Shown: positions 1-10,643, counted from the stretch's first letter. The stretch: 64,000 nt of DNA from Misgurnus anguillicaudatus (GCF_027580225.2 NC_073341.2:11070001-11134000); one strand, 5' to 3'. Notes: generated by a model not told the origin, from the letters alone. A program made the numbers and translations.

Positions 1-205
1 GCGTTCCGCTGGGCCGATGCGTTTAAAAAGGCACCTCATGAGAGCACCACTGCGTGACACGTGTAGTCTTCTGCAACAGCACTAAATAAATGCATTGAAT
101 AGTTTGTATGTGCACGCACGTGTGTGTGCGTGCGCAGATGCATGTTTTTACAGTTATTAAGTAATCATGATAGGATTTTAATGACGCGCTCGCATTAATG
201 GCATC
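1..205. repeat. Fragment of a dispersed repeat, paralogous to 37537-40230
   Basis: The left edge reads like the sequence at 37537-37660 continued by 40151-40230: the same run beginning GCGTTCCGCTGG, then the CACCACTGCG, GCAACA and TGCATTGAA blocks and a GTATGTGC stretch. In the paralogue a 2.5-kb hAT sits inside GTATGTGC; here the octamer at 106-113 is uninterrupted, so this is an empty site. The outer edge of the copy lies outside the window. Confidence 0.6.
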
Positions 206-317
206 AGTTTTAAGAAGATTGCAGTCATGACGGTGTAACGGTCTTGTTTTTTTTTTGTCCACCCATCAAGTGACTTGTTATAATGAGTAAAAATTAACAA
301 ATAAAAAAAAGAGTAAA

Positions 318-410
318 CTACTGCCACGCCCCCCGATAATATCGTGTATCGCCGATCTCACAGGCTGACGATAGGACGATCTAAAAATAGGGCATATCGC
401 CCAACACTAG
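318..410 (-). mobile_element. Fragment of a hAT-like terminal region
   Basis: Read on the minus strand this begins TAGTGTTGGGCGATATG, a hAT-style terminus similar in design to the TAGGGGTGGGCGAT end of the hAT at 36094. No partner end or target duplication was found, so it is probably a truncated copy lying in the intron upstream of the first kinase exon. Confidence 0.35.
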
Positions 411-468
411 TGAGTATATGAATGTTAACATGTACTGTCACCTCATCATTTGTCTGTGTGTTTTTCAG

Positions 469-1982
469 ACACTTTTGATTCTAAATATCAACTCTTGGAG
501 GATGAAGTGCTTGGGGAAGGTACCTTTGGCAAAGTGTACAAAGGGATCCGTAAATCGGATGGCACTCTGGTAATGCACTTGTATTTATATCAAACACAAT
601 GTTTGCTGAAATTTGTATGTCCACTTGATCTAAACCATGTTTAAAAGTTTGTAGATTCTCAAACCTTAAAGTTATGTGTGCAGTGTCAGGTGAGCCGCTT
701 CAGTCAGCTCAAGAGAAATTAACTTTTGCTGTTTTTCTCTTTACAGGTTGCCATCAAGCGAATAACCAAACGAAGGAATGAAAGCACTATTCAGATTGTA
801 AGTTGTCATAAAGTGAACTAAACAGAAAATAGACAGTATAGCGATTACGCACCAATACAAGATATTTGTTTTATCTAATTGTAATTTGTTGACCATTTTT
901 CTCCAGCCTGGATACCCCAAACCGCTCATTACAGAAGTGGCGCTGATGCTTAAGTTAAGAGATGCGCCCTCATGCACCAATATCATACAGTTGTATGACT
1001 GGTACGAGACTAAACACTTTTACATGCTGGTGTTGGAGTACCCACTGCACAGCGAATCCTTGAAGCAATTTGTTAAGCGTGAAGAAAAACTAAGTGAAAA
1101 TACAGCAAGACATCTCATGCGTCAGGCGGTACGGGCAGTGAAACACTGTCTGGATAATGGAGTTTTCCATGCCGACATCCATTGCGGAAACTTCTTGGTG
1201 CAGCAATCAACAATGAGCCTGAAGTTAATTGACTTTGGGTCTGGACTTTATCTGACGCATGATGATGGCTATGACTTTAGTGGTGAGCTGAATCTTTTTT
1301 AATATATAGCGGAGTATTAAAACCTGCTGTTTCTTTTACAAAATGACTCAACATGATGTTTTGTGTACAGGAGCTCCATGGTGGATCGAAAAATTCGAAA
1401 AATTCGAGGCCGTGCAAGAAAGCGTCTGGGCCTTAGGTGATGTGCTGTACTTTATGGTGCATGGATATTTCGTGGATTCCAGGAATCGGAGGAGAACTAT
1501 GAATCGTTTATCAAAGGGTGAGTGAAAATGACTGATCAACATGCACACACAAAGCCTCTGATCAAATCCACAATAAATATTATCAGAGGATACGGTCCGT
1601 CTGGCAAGATGTATTTTATTGTGTTTAGCTAAACAGTCATTTAGTGGCTCGCCAATGTATTACATCACTGTGCCATCATCTTAACCTGAGGTACTGTCTG
1701 TCTGTGACCAGGGGCCCTTTAGATGATAGACAGACAGACTTTTTTGCAGTATTATTAAATGACAACAAAAGCATCTCTTTATGCCATGATCATTATTACC
1801 ATTTGTGCGTCATGATGACTAACCAGCTCTCTCCTAAATCTTGTACAGAAATCAGCAATCTGTTAAGAGGTTGCCTGGCTGAGAATCCAAGTGATCGTCC
1901 GACGCTCAAGAAGATCTTAGATCATGACTGGTTTAAAACTAAGTCTGACGAAGAAGAGCTACTCGTATACAAAATGAGGTAA
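469..1982 (+). CDS. PIM-like serine/threonine kinase, five exons, 5' partial
   Basis: Exons at 469-569, 747-797, 907-1282, 1371-1517 and 1849-1982 join in phase through AG/GT junctions; earlier exons lie outside the window. Seen: glycine loop LGEGTFGKVYKG, VAIK lysine, TEVALML helix glutamate, catalytic loop HADIHCGN, LKLIDFGSG, WALGDVLYFMV in subdomain IX, and a NPSDRPTLKKILDHDWF C-lobe end. LKLIDFGSG and the C-lobe pattern are typical of PIM kinases, a family greatly expanded in fishes. Odd points: the HRD arginine is alanine, the usual lysine two residues after the catalytic Asp is histidine, and the activation segment is short, with APWW where a PPEW-type motif is expected. Asp, Asn and DFG remain, so activity is possible but uncertain. 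The exon-5 stop TAA at 1980-1982 overlaps a possible donor (AG|GTAACA). Probably a divergent PIM paralogue, or a recent pseudogene without frameshifts. Confidence 0.85.
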
Positions 1983-2178
1983 CAGACAGAGTAGGAAACT
2001 ACATTTTGCAGATTACATGCTTTTTATTTTCTGTAGTTAGTTGTATTGTAAGATTGGTTTAAATGTACATTTTCACCACTACAGGGCACTATCCGCACAA
2101 GGGGAATGATTGGATATGCTGTTTTCATCATTCTGAGACATATGGAGTTTGCTAATCATGTTTATGGATAAATAAGGT

Positions 2179-2184
2179 AATAAA
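2179..2184 (+). promoter_or_regulatory. Candidate polyadenylation signal AATAAA
   Basis: An AATAAA hexamer lies about 200 bases after the kinase stop in exon 5. It would serve the transcript that ends in exon 5 without using the alternative 3' exons. Confidence 0.4.
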
Positions 2185-2309
2185 TGAATGCTTTTTTAAC
2201 TATCCGTTTGATCACATTATTTAATGGCATCATAATGAATTAGCTAACAGCTGTGTGTTAGATGTTGTTTAACCAACACTTCTGCATTTGTCCTCTTGTG
2301 TCTCCCTAG

Positions 2310-3558
2310 TTTCTACAACCAGAAAGCGAGAATAGCACCGACACTAAAAGGGCCACAATTTCTCAGGAGTAACACATTTTTGCATAATGTAAGTACACAA
2401 CTGCATTTATCTTTGTATATTTTATTACAAAAATCATACATATTGTGCACTGGCGGCCGGTGACTTCTTTTTTCCGAAAGCGCTTGATGCGAAGTTCAAG
2501 TTCGTCACAACATGTATGTAGCCCATCATGTGTGTGGTTCGTTATTTCAAAATATGTGTTCTGCATGTCGAGAGATCCTGTGTGCATCACATGTATGGTC
2601 AAAATAAGTGCCTGCTGCAGACGCGTCTAAAGGGTTTATGATGAAAGAGACACTTGCGTTTGCTAGATACTCACATAATCTCATGCGTAATCAAAGTTTA
2701 CTGTTAAGGGAGTGTCTTGCGTGTATTTTGTGAACGTGAGCGTCTCTTTTATCATAAACGATTTTGACGCGTGTGCAGCAGGCACTTATTTTGACAAGGC
2801 ACGTGATGCACATGGTTCACATGACGCAACAAACACATATTTTAAAAACACAAGCAACACACATGACACTCCGAACACTTATTTTCAATTAGCGCCCCTC
2901 GGATGAGCAGTCACGAGCCGCAACTGATATTGTGCCTTTAAAGGGCCCATGGCACAAGACTTTTTTAAGATGTCAAATAAATCTTTGGTGTCCCCAGAGT
3001 ACATATATATTTAGCTCAAAATACCATATAGATAATTTATTAAAGCATGTTAGAATTGCCACTTTGTAGGTGTGTGCAAAAATCTGCCGTTTTGGGTGTG
3101 TCCTTTAAAATGCAAATGAGCTGATGAAATTCAAACACTGATCACAATGATGGTGGTTTGTTGAAATTGAAACTCATTTGTGCTGTCAATTATTTTCTCT
3201 CTTTGCACTAAATGGCAGTGTCATGGTTGGATAGTGCAGATTAAGGGGTGGTTTTATAGTAATAAGAACTCCTTATGACATCATAAGGAGAGCCAAATTT
3301 CAACGACCTATTTTTTCACGTGCTTGTAGAGAATGGTTTACCAAAACTAAGTTATTGGGTTGATCTTTTTCACATTTTCTAGGTTGATAGAAGCACTGTG
3401 GACCCAATCATAGCACTTAAACATGAAAAAAGTCAGATTTTCATGCCATGGCCCCTTTAAGGTTCTAGATATACTATAAATATGATGACTAAAAATTAAA
3501 TGTTGACATTTCCTTTCTTTCTCATCTTCAGGTTTTATTTCAGCCTCAGACTTCATGA
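2310..3558 (+). CDS. Candidate alternative 3' exons of the kinase gene (2310-2388 and 3532-3558)
   Basis: If exon 5 is spliced at AG|GTAACA (after 1978), the AG joins in phase to an acceptor CCCTAG|T at 2309/2310. It reads 26 open codons to CATAAT|GTAAGT at 2388, and an acceptor CTTCAG at 3531 continues in the same phase for eight codons to TGA at 3556-3558. This would add about 35 residues after the kinase domain. The intron between these exons is filled by two MITEs (2448-2926, 2942-3456). Matching phases and good splice sites support it; the sequence has no motif I recognise. Confidence 0.35.
2448..2926. mobile_element. hAT-type MITE with internal foldback, TSD ATATTGTG
   Basis: Terminal repeats CACTGGCGGC/CAGTTGCGGC are flanked by a perfect 8-bp duplication ATATTGTG (2440-2447 and 2927-2934). 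An internal inverted repeat (2599-2660 against 2740-2797) shares blocks including TGCCTGCTGCA and TTTATCATAAA. No transposase is encoded. The 8-bp duplication is the hAT signature. Confidence 0.85.
2942..3456. mobile_element. TTAA-flanked MITE
   Basis: Flanked by TTAA at 2938-2941 and 3457-3460. The inverted ends begin AGGGCCCATGGCA (left) and AGGGGCCATGGCA (right, reverse complement). It lies 16 bp from the preceding hAT MITE. TTAA duplication indicates a piggyBac- or Kolobok-mobilised non-autonomous element; which one cannot be told. Confidence 0.8.
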
Positions 3559-3773
3559 TCACAGACCGCTGGCTGAACGTCTGATGCAGATCCTGTCTCA
3601 TCCTTGAACACATTAAAAAAAAATGTTTAAATTCTTAATGTTTTTATATTTTAAAGTTGTAGTTTCTAATATATAGTTTATCCTCTATAGAATCAGCTAT
3701 GTCTGGCTCTCTCTCTCTAGGGTTGTTTTTCTCCTAGGAGTTTAGGGAGTCAGGTTTATTAATGTAAAGCTGC

Positions 3774-4529
3774 TGTAGCAGCCCGGTTGAAATAAAGTTG
3801 AGTCTTGCACTGATGTTTGCGTTTGACTCTATTTTCCAGTTTTATTTTTCCTTAAAATGCACCTTATTTCACTTCACATTGCCTTTTTTTTAAGTCCACA
3901 ACACCGTAAGAGCTAAAACACACAATAACATTCACAAATAATTAAGATATATACAAAATGAAAGTAAATAAGATGATATTTAACATCAAAACTATAACAT
4001 TTAAAGATAACATCTAATATAGACAAGATAAAATTACTTGTATAACAAGCAAACACTTATAAGCAAGCATCAAGACTGTATTAACTATATTAAAGTGAAC
4101 AAATACACGTGACTGACCTTTGTGCCTCTTTCAACCAGGTGCTAAAATAAAAGAAGGCCAAAAACTAACCAAAAATATCCAAAAATAAACCAAAATAAAC
4201 CGTGTGCTACACGAATCAGGCAACTATTATTACTTAAAACTACTTTTTAGCTGCTTTAACTTTATATTTAATCATTTAACTCCGTGACCGTGTTGCTCCT
4301 TCTCTCCGTGCACGAGCGATCTCCCCATGTGCTCGATATCCGTGCATGCGCGATCTTCGCGGCAGTCCGTCATTTCAAAATAAAAGTATCTATAGGCTTA
4401 ATAACTTTGCATGTAAATAAAACATTTTTAAATCAGAATAAACACAACTAATAATTAGAACTTAAACTTATGCTTAATATAGTGCATGTAAAGGTATCAA
4501 AAACTATTCAAATAACAGGGTTATTTACA
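3774..4529 (-). repeat. 3' LTR of the BEL/Pao element (long form)
   Basis: 756 bp; on the minus strand it starts TGTAAATAACCC and ends GGGCTGCTACA. It carries about 204 bp (roughly 3915-4118) missing from the other LTR. An AATAAA on the minus strand near 3840 is a plausible polyadenylation signal. Confidence 0.9.
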
Positions 4530-4541
4530 CTCCCACCAAAA
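4530..4541 (-). promoter_or_regulatory. Polypurine tract of the BEL/Pao element
   Basis: On the minus strand TTTTGGTGGGAG directly abuts the TGTAAATA start of the 3' LTR. A purine run at this place primes plus-strand DNA synthesis in LTR retrotransposons. Confidence 0.7.
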
Positions 4542-4679
4542 TCACGAGTGACTATAATCTCAAACTTAAATCACGAATGATTTTTAAAATGAATTAACCA
4601 TTACTTAGCTTAGATGAAAGTAAAACAAAGAACTAATCATCTATTATGAACTGCTAAGCTTAAAGGATACATGAAGTTG

Positions 4680-7600
4680 TTAAGCTGCCTCTAGCAGCAG
4701 GACCAACTTCTGCACTGGGCGCTCTACTACTGATGGTTTGCTTAGACGTTTACCATCCTTTCCCAGTTTTCTGTCTCCAAAGCGTATTTTTACTCTTCTC
4801 ACTAGATTATCCTTGTCAATCACAGTCTCAATGACTTCTGCCATACGCCACTCATTTCTAGGCAAGTCTTCTGCTTTTTCCAACACTATATCTCCAACTT
4901 GTATGTTCCTCTTGGGGGTTAGCCAGCATTGTCTGGTTGCAATGTTAGACAAGTACTCCTTTCTCCAACGACTCCAGAACTGTTCCGCTAAGTACTGGAC
5001 ATGGCGCCATCTCTTGCGAGCATACAAGTCTTCTCTGACAAATTTGCCAGGGGGTGGTAAAGCTTGGGCAGTTTTTAAAGTGAGCAGATGGTTTGGGGTT
5101 AGAGGTTCAGGACTTTTAGGATCATTTAGATTGTCTACTGTCAGTGGTCGACTATTTACAATTGCCATAGCTTCGTAGAAGAAGGTCCGTAGACAGGAAT
5201 CATCCAGTCTTCCAGAAGATAAGGACAGAGTGCAATGAAGAACGCTCCTTACTGTCCTAATCTGTCTCTCCCAAACTCCTCCTGTGTGACTTGCATGAGG
5301 TGCGTTGAAGACAAAGTCACACTGCTTTTCTGCTAAGAATGTCACAAGACGGTTGTTGTCAATCTCCCTTAAAGCCTTTGCAAACTCGTTCTTGGCTCCA
5401 ATAAAGTTACTTCCTTGGTCACACCTTATCTGACGAACTGCTCCTCTGATGGCAATGAAACATCGCAGACTATTAATAAAGGAGTCTGTGGACATATCAT
5501 CCAGCATCTCACTGTGGATAGCTCGGCAACAGAAACAGGTGAAAAGAAGTCCGTACCTCTTGCATGATCTACGCCCTTGTTTTGTGAAGAACGGGCCGAA
5601 ACAGTCCATTCCACTGTAAGTGAAAGGAGGGGATGGATCTATGCGCTCTGAGGGCAGATCTGCCATTTTTTGCTGTTCTGTGGGTCTGCGGTGTTTACGA
5701 CATCTTATACAGTGTTGCACAAAAGAGGCTACAGTCCTGTTTACTCCTGGAATCCAGATCCCTCTTGATCTGATCTCATTTAAAGTTAAGCCTTTACCTT
5801 GATGTCCAGTTTTCTCATGACAATCAGCAATTAGGAGTTTTGTTAGGTAATGTTCCTTTGGAAGGATCACCGGATGTTTGAGAGAGTGTGAAACAGAAGC
5901 ATTGCCAAGTCTTCCTCCCACCTTAAGTAATCCGTCATGATCCACAAAAGCATCAAGATAGTATAGCCTGTTGCTGCGAGGTAGCGTCTTGCCCTTATTC
6001 AACAATGCCATCTCCTCTGGATATGTCCGACTCTGTAAGTCCTTGATAATAGTGCGCTTAGCATCCTCACGCTCCGCTACTGTACTGTGATCACTTGACT
6101 TGTCCTTTCTCACTCTACGAAGTAAGCGTGCCACTGCTTGGATGACTTTGGACCATGAAGATAACCTTGTGAGTCGGTCAGATAAACAGGTGTTCCCTAC
6201 TGTATGAGTAATCAGTGATGTAGCCTTTTTAACCTCAGGGTCTTCCATTTGAAGTTGAGGGTTAACATCCACAGGAGGAGGTATATGTCTTTGCCATAAG
6301 ATGTTGGGTCCAGTGAACCAGCAGGAAGTGACAAGATCATCAATACTTAAGCCACGTGATGCATAATCGGCCGGATTTTCATCCGAGGGAATATACCGCC
6401 ACTGTTGAGGAGTGGAACTGTGATGAATTCTCTGAACTCGATTCGCAACAAATGTGTGAAAGCGACGAGCTTCGTTACTGATGTAACCAAGTACCACTTG
6501 GGAGTCAGTCCAGAAATATACCTCTGCATCAGTAAGATTCATTTCTGCTTTCAGCACATCATTTACTGCAACTGACACAACCGCTGCAGTCAACTCTAAC
6601 CGAGGAATTGTTGTGACTTTGAGTGGGGATACTCTAGATTTAGCCATGAGCAGAGTACAATGGACGTCACCTTGTTCATTTTCGATTCGCAGGTATGAGC
6701 ACTGGCCATACCCATTTGTACTGGCGTCCGAAAAATTATGAATCTCCTTCTTTGTGATTTTTCCAAATCCAGCAGGTACAACACAACGTGGAACCTTAAC
6801 CTTTACTAGGTTGGCGAGATCGGTCTTCCAGTGCTCCCACCTTGGATTCAACACATCAGGTAAGGGATCGTCCCAGCCCATGCCACTTCTGCATGTTTCT
6901 TGTAGAATAGCCTTTCCCTTCAGTATAAATGGCGAAAGAAACCCTAAGGGATCGAACAAGGAGGCCACAGTTGACAGTATACCTCTTCGGGTTGCTGGTT
7001 GGTCCTTAAAATTAGCATGAAATATGAAGTTGTCATCATCCAGGTGCCAGTAAATGCCTAAAGCTCTTTCCAAGGGTTCGTTGACGAGGGAAAGATCAAC
7101 AGTATTAACATCTGTTGCACGTTCAGAGGATGGTATGCTCTCTAAAACTGTCTTGCTGTTAGAGACAAACTTATGCAGCCTCAAACCTCCCAGACTACAA
7201 AGATGACGTGCTTCTTGTGCCAACTGAATTCCTTTCTCTGCATTTTCTACACTGGAAACTCCATCATCCATGTAGAAATCTCGCATAATGAACTGTGAGC
7301 CTAGGGAGTGTGAATGCTCACCCTTTTTTGCAAGATGCTTCAGTCCAAAGTTGGCACATCCAGGGGACGACGTGGCACCAAAAAGATGTACTCTCATTCG
7401 AAAGGTTTGAGGTGGTGAGTTGACATCTCCATTTCTCCACCAGAGGAATCTTAAGTAGTCTCGATCCGCTTTGTCGACATGGAACTGGTGAAACATTCTT
7501 TCGACATCACACATCAAGGCAACTGGATGCTGTCTGAACCGTAAAAGAATTCCAACCAGGCTATTCATTAGGTCAGGGCCTGTGAGCAGATGATCATTTA

Positions 7601-10600
7601 GACTGGCTCCCTTGTATTTCGCAGAACCGTCGAAGACTATGCGAATTTTCCCAGGCTTCTTCGAGTGATACACCCCGTGATGGGGAATGTACCATTTTTC
7701 TCCTTCCTTTCCTTCATCAAGGTCTCCTTCAGCATCTCCATTTTCTATTATCTCCTCCATGAACTTCACATAATGTTCCTTATACACTTTGTCCTTCTCG
7801 AATCTCCTCTTGAGATGTTGAAGTCTTACCACTGCAAGGGGTTTGTTATCTGGAAGGAAGGGTCTCTGTCTGAAAGGAAGGGGCATTTCCAAGTGATTGT
7901 CTTTGTTCATTTTGACATTTTCTTCTAGTTTGTTCAAGAACATTATGTCCTCTTGAGACACTGCCTTTGTGTTATCATTAGTGTCTTTAAAATCTGACTC
8001 TAGTAATTTAATAAGATCTGCTGGTGTAACAGAAGGCATTTCCTTGATAGATACTCTGTGACATATGTTGACACCACTTACTGACTCGTGATTCTTCAAC
8101 GAAGGGCCCACAATGCTCCATCCAAGATCGGTCCGAACAGCATATGGTTCGTTGTCTGCTCCAATGATCACTTCTCTGGGTGCTAGAGCTCTGGAACAGT
8201 TATACCCTATCAAGAGTCCAACCTCACAATCTTGAAGTGGGGGAATTTTATCTGTTAGAGCAGTGAGATGTTTCCAGTGTCTGGCGGTCTCATTGGTAGG
8301 GATGTGTGCACGATCCACAGGGATGCATTGCTTTGTGTATGCAGGAGGAAGGTCTAGAACGATTGTAGAATTAAAGCCTCTGACTCTGAGACCAGACACT
8401 CTTTCACTTGTTGTTAATGAATCTTTCCCAATCATAGTAGTGAGCCTAAGAGTAACTGGGCATGAGTTTACCTTTAGACCTTGACTTACTGCCTCTTCAA
8501 CGAAGACTGAGTCACTTTGTGTGTCTAGAAGAGCATAGACAAGTTTCTCAGAGACTGGGTCCCTTTGTGAAGACAACCACACAGGTACAATCATTGAGGT
8601 GATGGTGGATGTGCAACCAGATTCTACGCTCAAAGACGTTGTTACAACTCTCTCAGGTCCATTTTCTGAGGCATGACTAGGAGAAGACCTCGACCTCATA
8701 ACAAAGGTGTCATCGTGTAGGCATGTAGGATGTCGTCTTCTGCATGTATTACATGTATGTCTGTAGCGACACTCTCTGGCACTATGACCGGGCTTCAGAC
8801 ATCCATAGCACAGCTTATTTTCCTTAATGAACTGCCTTCGCTCTTCAAGAGATCTAACAGAGAATTTAGAACAATCATGAATTCGATGCTCTTCACTTTG
8901 ACAGAACAGACAGGGTTTAATGACTTTAATAGACAACCTTGGATTCTCATGCTGTGTGACCATCTTTGTATGGAAGACATTGGCCTTACTCCTAACAAGC
9001 TTAGGGTTAGGGCTCTCCTTGTTAGCTTCAGAAGCATGGAGGGCAGAGTAGGAAGTAATAGGGTTGCAGGCTACTTCAGCTTCTGCAGAAACAAATCTCG
9101 CAAAGTCATGAAAGGTTGGGAAATTCTGAGTCTCACTCAACGCTTGTGTGGCTTGACGATTCCAACGGGCAGCCGCCCAATCTGGAAGTTTGCAGACGAG
9201 TTTTCTGTTCTCTTCACAATCATTCAATATATCCAGTCCCTTTACGTGAGGCATAGCATCTGTACATGCATTTAGGAAATCTGAGAAATTTCTGAGTCCT
9301 TCAGCGTCCTTGGTTTGTATTCTGGGCCAACTCGTGAGTTTTTCTCTGAATGCTCTTTGTATGATGAATGGCTGTCCATAACGATCTTGCAGTCTTTTCC
9401 ATGCATCTTGGTAGGCTTCCTCATCGTTTCTGTAAAAGATGCCTTCTAAAGTCTTACGAGCAGGACCAGTGACATACCTTTTCAAGTAATACAATTTATC
9501 TGCTGGAGAGATTTGCCTTTTGTCAATGAGTGATTGGAATGAAGTTTTCCACTCAACAAAATGAATGGGGTCACCACTGAAGATGGTAGGCTCTGGCATA
9601 GGAAGTCTGTTCAACATCATGCTATCTTGGACAGCCTGTGCTAGGTAAGACACATCAGCATTGGTTGGTGGTGATAATGCTTTCTCATTCAGAATTGGTT
9701 TAGCTGAGGTTGCGCGTAAAGGCTCTAGCATAGGAAGGTTTACATGTTGCTGTAGCTCACTGTTCTGATTACCAGAATGAATTGTTTCTTCCCTATCATA
9801 AACTTCTAGTCTTGCTCTAGCTGCCTTTACCTCCCTTACTGCTTGTAAAGTTTGCAACTCACTTTTTTCAGCATTAAGTTCTTGCCTTTGCTTCTCTTCT
9901 AGAAGTTGAATTCTTTTCCTTTGTTCCCTTTCCTCTATTATAGCAGCGTATTCTGCTTCCTTAGCCGCAAGCTCTGCTGCCGCTTCAATTTGTTTAGCTC
10001 TTAGCGCAGAGTTTAATGAGGACTGACTTGGTTTGGAACTGATACGTGACACTGTAGAGCCATAAACAGAGCGAGCATAATCTCGAACTAGCAGTTCACG
10101 AAGACGCACCTTTACTGCTTCGCTGTCAAAGTCTCCATCAACGCCCGAGATCCTCTCATAAGCCATCTTTACAATGTCCTTTGTCACCGCATCACAAGCA
10201 TCAATCCGTCGTCTTATATCTGTGGAAGGAGTGACATCACTGCGGACCTTTATGTATGCGTTCATTACTTTGTCTCTTTCACCTTCCATCGTATCTACAA
10301 GCATTGCTAATTCACTCTCAGAGATGTCTGTTTTCAGCTGCTCTCTTGCCTTTCGAGCTTCAGCCTTCCACTGCTCATATGTTTGCATAAGCCTGCCTTC
10401 TGCCTTTTGAGACATCTCCATCTGATATGCAAGCATTTTTTCTGTTGGAATATGTTTGCGAACAGAACGGCGTAATTCATTTCCTTCTCCTTCTGAATGA
10501 TGTTCTAGCTCATCATCTAAAGCTTTACTTTGAGAAGGTTGCACTTCAACCGTTTCCATTTCCTTCACTGGAATGCATGGTTCTGATCCTTGGCTAGTCA

Positions 10601-10604
10601 TCAT
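4680..10604 (-). CDS. BEL/Pao gag-pol polyprotein, 1974 residues, intact
   Basis: One frame without stops. In order (approximate residues): charged coiled-coil N-terminus (190-290); gag core of DUF1759 type, PTIFSGDPIHFVEW (~340); CCHC-like knuckles, CYGCLKPGHSAREC (~600); aspartic protease of DUF1758 type with LLDTQSDSVF (~694), where DTQ replaces the common DTG/DSG; Pao-type reverse transcriptase with MRDFYMDDG (~1110) and the PLGFLSPFILKGKA segment; RNase H with NFSDAS and TDSQVVLGY (~1290-1410); integrase with HHCC zinc finger (~1595-1645) and DDE core MDCFGP, CDQGSNF, GGVWERQ (~1666, 1728, 1779); DUF5641-type C-terminus. Gag and pol share one frame, as is usual in this family. All catalytic residues that I can locate are present, so it may still be able to move. 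The ATG at 10604 lies about 40 bases inside the 5' LTR boundary. Confidence 0.95.
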   Translation of the reverse strand: MMTSQGSEPCIPVKEMETVEVQPSQSKALDDELEHHSEGEGNELRRSVRKHIPTEKMLAYQMEMSQKAEGRLMQTYEQWKAEARKAREQLKTDISESELAMLVDTMEGERDKVMNAYIKVRSDVTPSTDIRRRIDACDAVTKDIVKMAYERISGVDGDFDSEAVKVRLRELLVRDYARSVYGSTVSRISSKPSQSSLNSALRAKQIEAAAELAAKEAEYAAIIEEREQRKRIQLLEEKQRQELNAEKSELQTLQAVREVKAARARLEVYDREETIHSGNQNSELQQHVNLPMLEPLRATSAKPILNEKALSPPTNADVSYLAQAVQDSMMLNRLPMPEPTIFSGDPIHFVEWKTSFQSLIDKRQISPADKLYYLKRYVTGPARKTLEGIFYRNDEEAYQDAWKRLQDRYGQPFIIQRAFREKLTSWPRIQTKDAEGLRNFSDFLNACTDAMPHVKGLDILNDCEENRKLVCKLPDWAAARWNRQATQALSETQNFPTFHDFARFVSAEAEVACNPITSYSALHASEANKESPNPKLVRSKANVFHTKMVTQHENPRLSIKVIKPCLFCQSEEHRIHDCSKFSVRSLEERRQFIKENKLCYGCLKPGHSARECRYRHTCNTCRRRHPTCLHDDTFVMRSRSSPSHASENGPERVVTTSLSVESGCTSTITSMIVPVWLSSQRDPVSEKLVYALLDTQSDSVFVEEAVSQGLKVNSCPVTLRLTTMIGKDSLTTSERVSGLRVRGFNSTIVLDLPPAYTKQCIPVDRAHIPTNETARHWKHLTALTDKIPPLQDCEVGLLIGYNCSRALAPREVIIGADNEPYAVRTDLGWSIVGPSLKNHESVSGVNICHRVSIKEMPSVTPADLIKLLESDFKDTNDNTKAVSQEDIMFLNKLEENVKMNKDNHLEMPLPFRQRPFLPDNKPLAVVRLQHLKRRFEKDKVYKEHYVKFMEEIIENGDAEGDLDEGKEGEKWYIPHHGVYHSKKPGKIRIVFDGSAKYKGASLNDHLLTGPDLMNSLVGILLRFRQHPVALMCDVERMFHQFHVDKADRDYLRFLWWRNGDVNSPPQTFRMRVHLFGATSSPGCANFGLKHLAKKGEHSHSLGSQFIMRDFYMDDGVSSVENAEKGIQLAQEARHLCSLGGLRLHKFVSNSKTVLESIPSSERATDVNTVDLSLVNEPLERALGIYWHLDDDNFIFHANFKDQPATRRGILSTVASLFDPLGFLSPFILKGKAILQETCRSGMGWDDPLPDVLNPRWEHWKTDLANLVKVKVPRCVVPAGFGKITKKEIHNFSDASTNGYGQCSYLRIENEQGDVHCTLLMAKSRVSPLKVTTIPRLELTAAVVSVAVNDVLKAEMNLTDAEVYFWTDSQVVLGYISNEARRFHTFVANRVQRIHHSSTPQQWRYIPSDENPADYASRGLSIDDLVTSCWFTGPNILWQRHIPPPVDVNPQLQMEDPEVKKATSLITHTVGNTCLSDRLTRLSSWSKVIQAVARLLRRVRKDKSSDHSTVAEREDAKRTIIKDLQSRTYPEEMALLNKGKTLPRSNRLYYLDAFVDHDGLLKVGGRLGNASVSHSLKHPVILPKEHYLTKLLIADCHEKTGHQGKGLTLNEIRSRGIWIPGVNRTVASFVQHCIRCRKHRRPTEQQKMADLPSERIDPSPPFTYSGMDCFGPFFTKQGRRSCKRYGLLFTCFCCRAIHSEMLDDMSTDSFINSLRCFIAIRGAVRQIRCDQGSNFIGAKNEFAKALREIDNNRLVTFLAEKQCDFVFNAPHASHTGGVWERQIRTVRSVLHCTLSLSSGRLDDSCLRTFFYEAMAIVNSRPLTVDNLNDPKSPEPLTPNHLLTLKTAQALPPPGKFVREDLYARKRWRHVQYLAEQFWSRWRKEYLSNIATRQCWLTPKRNIQVGDIVLEKAEDLPRNEWRMAEVIETVIDKDNLVRRVKIRFGDRKLGKDGKRLSKPSVVERPVQKLVLLLEAA

Positions 10605-10643
10605 TTACATCAGCATAGAGAATAAATGAGATAAAGCTCTTAC

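Noticed and set aside
450..468. Upstream extension of the first kinase exon
   Set aside because: The segment is the polypyrimidine tract and AG acceptor; its apparent start is a TTG inside the intron.
4738..10410. Several open frames of 60-181 codons on the plus strand
   Set aside because: They lie opposite the intact BEL gag-pol frame and have no recognisable motifs.
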